The notes under the pieces: model-generated
What the model was told of the DNA's origin: nothing
The model's input: only the letters and a program-made list of their open reading frames with translations
Database searches by the model: none
Part shown: positions 59,103-64,000 of the stretch, in pieces
Numbering within the stretch: position 1 is the stretch's first letter
Layout of the letters: the number at the start of each line of letters is the position of its first letter
DNA from: Pedobacter cryoconitis
GTDB lineage: Bacteria > Bacteroidota > Bacteroidia > Sphingobacteriales > Sphingobacteriaceae
Reading direction: 5' to 3'
DNA: 64,000 bases
Assembly (NCBI RefSeq): GCF_014207135.1
Contig: NZ_JACHCC010000005.1
Coordinates: 62,001 to 126,000 of the forward strand
Translations under genes and position numbers: made by a program

Positions 59103-59582
59103 ATGTCAGACAAAACAGAGACAAGCTCTTGCAACTGTAATACTGAACCTATTGTTATTAATAATACACATAAAACCATAAATGGTGTCACAAAGACTGT
59201 AAAAGCAATCCCATCAGCCATGATGAGTATCCTGATTGCATTTTTCCCAAAATGTCCCTTATGCTGGGCGGTATATATGAGTATGTTCAGCAGTATCGGC
59301 CTTGCTCAAATCCCCTATTTACCCTGGTTGTTACCAATATTGATTGGTTTCATGGGTGTACATTTACTGTTACTTTTTAAAAAAATCAGAACAAAAGGCT
59401 ACCTGCCATTTTTCATCAGTTTATGTGGGTGTGGACTGCTTCTGTTAAACCGGTTCGCTTTCCCTGCTGAAAAATTAATCTCAATGACTGGGTTATCACT
59501 GATTATCATTGGCTCACTGCTCAACAATCTGACCACCAAACACCTGTCATTAACCTTTTCCAAAAACACGAACAAACCCTGA
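59103..59582 (+). CDS. Four-span membrane protein with CxxC motifs (MerC-like?)
   Basis: 159 residues. A soluble N-terminus with Cys residues (SSCNCNTEP, about 9-17) is followed by four membrane segments (about 38-58, 70-92, 100-115, 124-145). Segment 1-2 contains KCPLCW. Cysteine pairs in a small four-helix membrane protein resemble MerC-like or copper/haem-handling proteins, but there is no clear family match. Function unknown. Confidence 0.6.
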   Translation: MSDKTETSSCNCNTEPIVINNTHKTINGVTKTVKAIPSAMMSILIAFFPKCPLCWAVYMSMFSSIGLAQIPYLPWLLPILIGFMGVHLLLLFKKIRTKGYLPFFISLCGCGLLLLNRFAFPAEKLISMTGLSLIIIGSLLNNLTTKHLSLTFSKNTNKP

Positions 59583-59728
59583 TAATTATGAATAAATAAC
59601 TGGGTTACATTCTTACTTTTCAGGCTTTATCCATAACTGCATCAAATTAAACCAATGTCATATTTACCGGTTAATTTCATCTCAAAGTAATTCTTTGCCC
59701 CACTAACCTCCCTACGCCTTAAAAACCC

Positions 59729-59768
59729 CTTAAATTTGCAGCACCATCTCAAAAATCAGTTGAGATTT
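59729..59768 (+). promoter_or_regulatory. -7 box and 5' UTR hairpin of the MFS gene
   Basis: TAAATTTG begins at about 59730, followed in the leader by ATCTCAA-aaatcag-TTGAGAT (59748-59768), a 7-bp hairpin ending 8 nt before the ATG. A hairpin this close to the start could modulate translation. Confidence 0.5.
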
Positions 59769-59775
59769 ATATATT

Positions 59776-60981
59776 ATGCAAACAGATACAATTGCGGATT
59801 CTTCTTCCTCAAAGATTCGTTTAACAATAACAGGGTTCGTTACTTTCACTTTTCTAGGCTACTTTACCATAGGTTTATCACTGGCTGTCTTGCCGGTTTT
59901 CATTCATCAGCAATTGGGTTATAGTGCAATGATTGCTGGTATCGTTATCAGTTTACAATATGTCACTACTTTTCTCTTCAGGGGCTATGCCGGTAATATT
60001 GTAGATAAAAAAGGGCCTAAACCAGCTGTTTTATTGGGGATGATCGGTTTTGCCATAAGTGGTATTTTACTGGTTGCCTCCTATATGCTGAGAAGCACAC
60101 CGGTACTGAGCCTGGGGATGCTGATCTTAACCAGGTTAATCACTGGTTTTGGAGAAGGCCTGATTGGCGCAAGCCCTGTTAACTGGGCTATTCTTGCTGT
60201 TGGAGATGAACATACCGGGAAAGCAATTTCTTTTAATGGTATTGCCAGTTATGGTGCTCTTGCAGTTGGTGCGCCTTTAGGAGTCATTCTTCACAATGCT
60301 TATGGAATTGGCAGTATAGGCATTCTGATTGTCCTTGTAGGGATCATTGGTTTCTTCTATGCCAAAAGCAAAATCGCTTTGAAAGGAAATACCAAAGAAC
60401 CTCGAAAACCTTTTCTTCAGGTACTCAAAACAGTGGCACCTTATGGAATGTGTCTCGCTCTTGGAGGTCTTGGCTTTGGTACCATTTCTACCTTTATCAC
60501 TTTATATTATGCTTCCTTAAACTGGACAGGTGCTGTTCTATGTTTATCTGTTTTCAGCTTACTGTTTATCCTTGGCCGCATTATTTTTGGCCGCTCTATA
60601 GAATTATATGGCGGAATGAAAACAGCCATGGCCTGTCTTGCCCTCGAATCAATAGGTTTATTCATCCTGTGGATGGCGAATGTCCCTCACCTGGCCCTGA
60701 TTGGTGCAGGGATTACCGGACTGGGTTTCTCCCTGATTTTCCCGGCTTTAGGCGTAGAAGCGGTAAAACTCGTCCCCGCCTCTAATAAGGGTGCCGCACT
60801 TGGTGGTTATGGTCTGTTTATTGATTTATCACTCGGCCTAACCGGTCCCTTAGTAGGAGGTGTAGCCAGTCATTTTGGAATGTTATATATCTTTCCTTTT
60901 AGTATGACAGCTGTGTTTATTGGTTTTCTGTTATCCGTCTTAATTTACTCCCGTCAAAAAGTAGCATTTTCCAATACTTAA
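59776..60981 (+). CDS. MFS transporter (YhhS/YfcJ-like)
   Basis: 401 residues, 12 membrane segments. MFS loop 2-3 motif 'GYAGNIVDKKGPKPAVLLG' (about 74-92); 'LTRLITGFGEGLIGASPVNWAIL' in segment 4; 'FGRSIELYGGMKTAMACL' as the loop 8-9 equivalent. Closest type is the YhhS/YfcJ drug or metabolite exporters of uncertain substrate. It is a single-gene unit with its own promoter. Confidence 0.88.
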   Translation: MQTDTIADSSSSKIRLTITGFVTFTFLGYFTIGLSLAVLPVFIHQQLGYSAMIAGIVISLQYVTTFLFRGYAGNIVDKKGPKPAVLLGMIGFAISGILLVASYMLRSTPVLSLGMLILTRLITGFGEGLIGASPVNWAILAVGDEHTGKAISFNGIASYGALAVGAPLGVILHNAYGIGSIGILIVLVGIIGFFYAKSKIALKGNTKEPRKPFLQVLKTVAPYGMCLALGGLGFGTISTFITLYYASLNWTGAVLCLSVFSLLFILGRIIFGRSIELYGGMKTAMACLALESIGLFILWMANVPHLALIGAGITGLGFSLIFPALGVEAVKLVPASNKGAALGGYGLFIDLSLGLTGPLVGGVASHFGMLYIFPFSMTAVFIGFLLSVLIYSRQKVAFSNT

Positions 60982-60992
60982 ACGCTGATGGA

Positions 60993-61445
60993 TCAATGTT
61001 TAAATATTGTATTTTCCTTTACATAATCGATATCATAAGGGTCTACCACAACTCCCAGATCACCAGTATAAACTTTATTGCCTCTGCTATAATGATAGAA
61101 TGCAGTCTTTTTATCAGAATCAATAATCACCTGATCTCCTTTTTGAATTCCATAAGGAACATGAAGGTATATCTCCGCCTTCCCATCCTTAATTTTATAT
61201 GGATATCTCCCGTGTTCTAGCACTGTATCTCTGAACTTACCCGTCTTTACACTATCGACATTCAATAAAAGGATACCAAAACTATGATTGGAAGAGGTCT
61301 TTGTATCTACAAGTTTCCCTCTGATTACAAGATCATTTTGCATGACGCGATCAATGATCTCCATACGTTTTTCAGCTGCATGATTACAATAAGCTACCAG
61401 AGAAATAAACCCCGCTAATAGTACTACCCAATATATATATTTCAT
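60993..61445 (-). CDS. Putative lipoprotein of unknown function
   Basis: 150 residues. Hydrophobic N-terminus with possible lipobox LVAYC (Cys20). The rest is a small beta-rich domain ('VIRGKLVDTKTSSNHSFGILLLNVDSVKTG', 'KGDQVIIDSDKKTAFYHY'). No family recognised. It follows the next upstream gene by 2 nt and is presumably co-transcribed with it. Confidence 0.6.
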   Translation of the reverse strand: MKYIYWVVLLAGFISLVAYCNHAAEKRMEIIDRVMQNDLVIRGKLVDTKTSSNHSFGILLLNVDSVKTGKFRDTVLEHGRYPYKIKDGKAEIYLHVPYGIQKGDQVIIDSDKKTAFYHYSRGNKVYTGDLGVVVDPYDIDYVKENTIFKH

Positions 61446-61447
61446 CC

Positions 61448-62173
61448 TTAGTTTTTTAGTTTAAGATAGGTCCCGGATAACGTTGCATTAAAACCAAATT
61501 CACAACCTCCCAATTCATCATCAGAACCAATCACCAGGAATCCATTGAAAAAAGTAACCTTGAATCTGCAACTCTTATTAACCTCAATAATCATTTCGTT
61601 ATTCTTTAAAACAGCAGTCCCAGATGCATCTGCCATATTCCTCCCAGGATCGCTGGTTACCGAACCAATTTCATATCCATAAGTATTACCCCGGAGTTTC
61701 TTAATGGTGATTCCACCCTGATATCCTTTTTCTCCATATTGATAATTATATTTTCCGGTAATATCAGTTGCCGGGAAAACAACCTGTTTGACCTGTCTGT
61801 TGTCTTTTAAAATCAGGCTGAGAGGATATACTCCATCAGACTTTGTAGAACTCCACTCTCCTTCAAACTTATCTCCATTCAGTTTTCCATAAAGCACACC
61901 GCTTATATTTCCATCCTTTCCAAATTCGCATAAAGTATATTTGTCCTCCGCATCCTTGCTTCCAATAATCTTTATAGGTAAGTGAGATTTGGTATTTAAA
62001 TAGTGTATCTCTCCTATCACAGTAAGACCAGAAACTGTGAAATCGAGGTCAACCGGGATCTTTTTATTGATCGTCCCAGTCCAGCTGAACCTTTTCAATT
62101 CAACCGGGGTTTTCTTTTCCTGGGCATGACAGACCCCAATGGTAAACAGTAACAGGAATAATAAATTTTTCAT
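61448..62173 (-). CDS. Secreted protein of unknown function
   Basis: 241 residues from ATG 62173 (MKNLLFLLLFTIGVCHAQ); a GTG lies two codons upstream. Signal peptide cut after HAQ. The mature protein is rich in short beta strands ('FSWTGTINKKIPVDLDFTVSGLTVIGEIHYL', 'NGDKFEGEWSSTKSDGVYPLSLIL', 'GNMADASGTAVLKNNEMIIEV'-like). Lipocalin-like or DUF-type families have such sequences, but none was identified. Middle of a three-gene minus-strand group. Confidence 0.65.
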   Translation of the reverse strand: MKNLLFLLLFTIGVCHAQEKKTPVELKRFSWTGTINKKIPVDLDFTVSGLTVIGEIHYLNTKSHLPIKIIGSKDAEDKYTLCEFGKDGNISGVLYGKLNGDKFEGEWSSTKSDGVYPLSLILKDNRQVKQVVFPATDITGKYNYQYGEKGYQGGITIKKLRGNTYGYEIGSVTSDPGRNMADASGTAVLKNNEMIIEVNKSCRFKVTFFNGFLVIGSDDELGGCEFGFNATLSGTYLKLKN

Positions 62174-62203
62174 TGGCACATAATTGTTTTATAGATGTTA
62201 GAA

Positions 62204-62629
62204 TTAAACAGTACCAGACGATAGTTGTTTCAGGTAATTCCTGAAAAAGAAAAATTGCAAAACCATCAGTCCGGCATGGAATAAAATCCCGGTATAAAAG
62301 TATTGATTAACCTGATTTCCTTGTTTTCCGTAATCATTAATCATAAAAATACCAGCTATGATAAAAGGGGGTATGATAAAGCTAAGAAAGGATAAAAGAT
62401 AATTATCTCTGATTTTCTCCTTTAAATTGAAAAATATCAGACAAGAAAATATGGTCGCATTCAATATAGCGAACAAACAACTCCCGGTATAGAAAACAAC
62501 AAAAAGGCCAAACATCTTATTACTGCCCTTTATGGTATAAACCAACCAGAAAAAGATAAAAACAGACAATAAACTATAAGCAAGTATATTGTAAAATATG
62601 ATATGCAGTAACTTTTTTTTAATGGACAT
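62204..62629 (-). CDS. Four-span membrane protein of unknown function
   Basis: 141 residues with four hydrophobic segments (about 8-30, 40-62, 74-94, 107-127). No recognised family. First gene of the group ending at 60993, 30 nt upstream of the secreted protein gene. Divergent from the GNAT gene at 62669. Confidence 0.6.
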   Translation of the reverse strand: MSIKKKLLHIIFYNILAYSLLSVFIFFWLVYTIKGSNKMFGLFVVFYTGSCLFAILNATIFSCLIFFNLKEKIRDNYLLSFLSFIIPPFIIAGIFMINDYGKQGNQVNQYFYTGILFHAGLMVLQFFFFRNYLKQLSSGTV

Positions 62630-62668
62630 TTTTTAACTTGCCTGATAAGAATCCGCAAAATACAAAAT

Positions 62669-63190
62669 ATGTCAGAGACTGAAAGATTACTACTCAAACG
62701 GCCAGACAATAATGATTTAAATAGTCTTTTTGAGATTTACGGAGATCCCCGGACGAACCTGAGTAATCCATCCGGGCCATTGGCCGACCTGGAAAAAGCT
62801 GCTGAAGTATTACATCGCTGGATAACACACTGGGATACAAACAACTTTGGTATGTGGGCAATTACGACCAAAGAAAATCCGGACCTGGTTATAGGATTTG
62901 GCGGACTCTCCTTGAAAAATTATGGTATTGCAGAACGCCTGAACCTTGGTTATCGCTTTGCAGTCGATGCATGGGGAAAAGGATATGCCACAGAATTAGC
63001 CCTTGCCAGTCTGGATTATGCGTTCCATCAACTCCATCAACCCGCAGTTTACGCAGTAGTACGACCTCAGAATACGACCTCGATAAAAGTACTGGAAAAA
63101 ACTGGCATGCTCTTATCAGGAACACTGGACGATGTACCTGGTCAGCCGCAGAGCCTGGTTTATCAGATTAATAATCCTTCCCTTTTTTGA
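62669..63190 (+). CDS. RimJ/RimL-type GNAT N-acetyltransferase
   Basis: 173 residues. 'ETERLLLKRPDNNDLNSLFEIYGDPRT' is the typical N-terminus. Motif A is 'LNLGYRFAVDAWGKGYATELALASLDYAF' with the GKGYA acetyl-CoA loop, followed by 'AVVRPQNTTSIKVLEKTGM'. Acetylates an unknown N-terminus or amine. Its 3' end overlaps the convergent gene by 23 nt. Confidence 0.9.
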   Translation: MSETERLLLKRPDNNDLNSLFEIYGDPRTNLSNPSGPLADLEKAAEVLHRWITHWDTNNFGMWAITTKENPDLVIGFGGLSLKNYGIAERLNLGYRFAVDAWGKGYATELALASLDYAFHQLHQPAVYAVVRPQNTTSIKVLEKTGMLLSGTLDDVPGQPQSLVYQINNPSLF

Positions 63191-63887
63191 ATTCTTCAAA
63201 CGACTTTTTGATATAACCATGCAGGTCGTAATCTGCCCATTTCTTCAACTGTTCCGCATCAGGCCAGTACGCCGTTTTAAAATCCTCGAGGTCTTTCTCC
63301 TTAATCGGAACAATATTTTTGATGACCGTATTATTGAACCGGGCTGATACATCACTATAAGCCACTTCTCTTGCGGAAAGTTCACTCAGTCTTCTTGCTC
63401 TTTTCCCGTCTTTACTAAAACGTTCATATAAATACGTTAACGGACTGCCCCCTATTGGGGACAGCAGACCTAAAGGAGGTTTTCCCTTATAAAAGATTCC
63501 CTTATCCCGATAACCTGCTTCAGTTTCTTTCAATCCCTGCTTTACAGACTGACTAGTAATTTTCACTTCATCAAGTTGATTAACTGAAGGCCGGAGATAA
63601 ACCACCAGGTTGCTAAAGCTACTTACAATCAACTCTTTGTCCTGGTAACCGCTATGCGTAATCGTTAGTGTATCACCCGTCTGGGCCAATATATCAAACA
63701 AACCAAAATTATTAGTCGTATTGGTGTACCCCGTTCTTTTATTGTAAACGGCGGCTCCACCTACTCTCGTTTTAGTACCCACCTGAAAAATCACTCCATT
63801 CAACATCTTTTGCGACTGTGCCCTGACGCCGGTGAAAATTGTCAGCAACATAAACAGAGGCAGAATTTGTTTATAATTTACTTTCAT
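63168..63887 (-). CDS. Secreted protein with carboxypeptidase-regulatory-like domain
   Basis: 239 residues. Signal peptide (about 1-23, cut after RAQ). Residues about 28-105 are a CarboxypepD_reg-like Ig fold ('LNGVIFQVGTKTRVGGAAVYNKRTGYTNTTNNFGLFDILAQTGDTLTITHSGYQDKEL'), as found at the N-terminus of TonB-dependent receptors but free-standing here. The C-terminal 110 residues are charged and unrecognised. It probably lies in the periplasm or outer membrane. The upstream region 63888-64000 shows no clear TAnnTTTG box. Confidence 0.82.
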   Translation of the reverse strand: MKVNYKQILPLFMLLTIFTGVRAQSQKMLNGVIFQVGTKTRVGGAAVYNKRTGYTNTTNNFGLFDILAQTGDTLTITHSGYQDKELIVSSFSNLVVYLRPSVNQLDEVKITSQSVKQGLKETEAGYRDKGIFYKGKPPLGLLSPIGGSPLTYLYERFSKDGKRARRLSELSAREVAYSDVSARFNNTVIKNIVPIKEKDLEDFKTAYWPDAEQLKKWADYDLHGYIKKSFEEFKKGKDY

Positions 63888-64000
63888 GACTTAAAAATAA
63901 GTACAAAAGGAAATGTTTTCCCCAATTTAACACTCTTTAACCAAGCATGTTAATTACTGTTAACAAAAAACATTGCTTATCTGTAACATCCTTATCGCTG

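Overview
The window reads as chromosomal DNA of a Bacteroidota bacterium, most likely a Pedobacter-like member of the Sphingobacteriaceae. This is inferred, not proven. Supporting signs are a moderately AT-rich base composition, start sites without Shine-Dalgarno sequences but with Bacteroidota promoters (-7 box TAnnTTTG, -33 box TTTG), a tmRNA with tag GENNYALAA, a fused E1 alpha/beta 2-oxoacid dehydrogenase, and families such as DUF3078, OMP_b-brl_3 outer-membrane proteins, LytS/LytTR pairs and DUF3857 transglutaminase proteins.

Region 1 (1-7,163) is accessory. It holds small stress and metabolism genes (VOC, DoxX-like, SRPBCC, GlxA-type regulator, alcohol dehydrogenase, ferritin, a frameshifted zinc-ribbon mini-gene, a TetR/SDR pair with palindromic operators) and an IS3-family transposase remnant. 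It ends at a CAU-anticodon tRNA. Three degenerate copies of 'terminator hairpin + tRNA 3' tail' are scattered through it, which suggests repeated rearrangement at a tRNA locus. Region 2 (7,232-13,372) is housekeeping: HAD phosphatase, Mpo1-like protein, catalase, proline dehydrogenase, and a translationally coupled S4-protein/aroB/sterol-desaturase operon.

Region 3 (13,600-19,893) is an orphan type VI secretion (T6SS) cargo cassette. In order it has a short tssD-like start (MAFKAEF...) ending at an early stop, a putative lipoprotein, an L,D-transpeptidase-fold protein, VgrG, an unknown 313-residue protein, a PAAR-like protein with a C-terminal PD-(D/E)XK-type nuclease domain, and an acidic putative immunity protein. 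No T6SS structural genes are in the window.

Region 4 (20,013-24,818) is the aromatic amino acid operon pheA - DAHP synthase/chorismate mutase - aroA - aroC. It is preceded by what looks like a complete ribosome-mediated transcription attenuator: a promoter, a 20-codon leader peptide containing YWFSYFYFF, a perfect antiterminator segment and a perfect 9-bp terminator with a U-run. This and the T6SS cassette are the strongest leads.

Region 5 (24,950-43,007) holds a DJ-1/PfpI protein with a GlxA-type regulator, the E1 fusion, DUF1573, an aminotransferase, an LpoB/COG3014 envelope gene cluster, a GH16 glycosidase, DUF3078, an MHS-family transporter, an ArsR/SRPBCC pair with an operator, and a serine hydrolase. 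Region 6 (43,361-48,712) is the tmRNA gene followed by a visibly GC-richer outer-membrane protein plus LytS/LytTR two-component module. Region 7 (48,847-64,000) holds secreted and membrane proteins, a second paralogous serine hydrolase, a DUF4236/SH3 protein, a 1,242-residue TPR/transglutaminase protein, a second MFS transporter and several unrecognised small envelope proteins.
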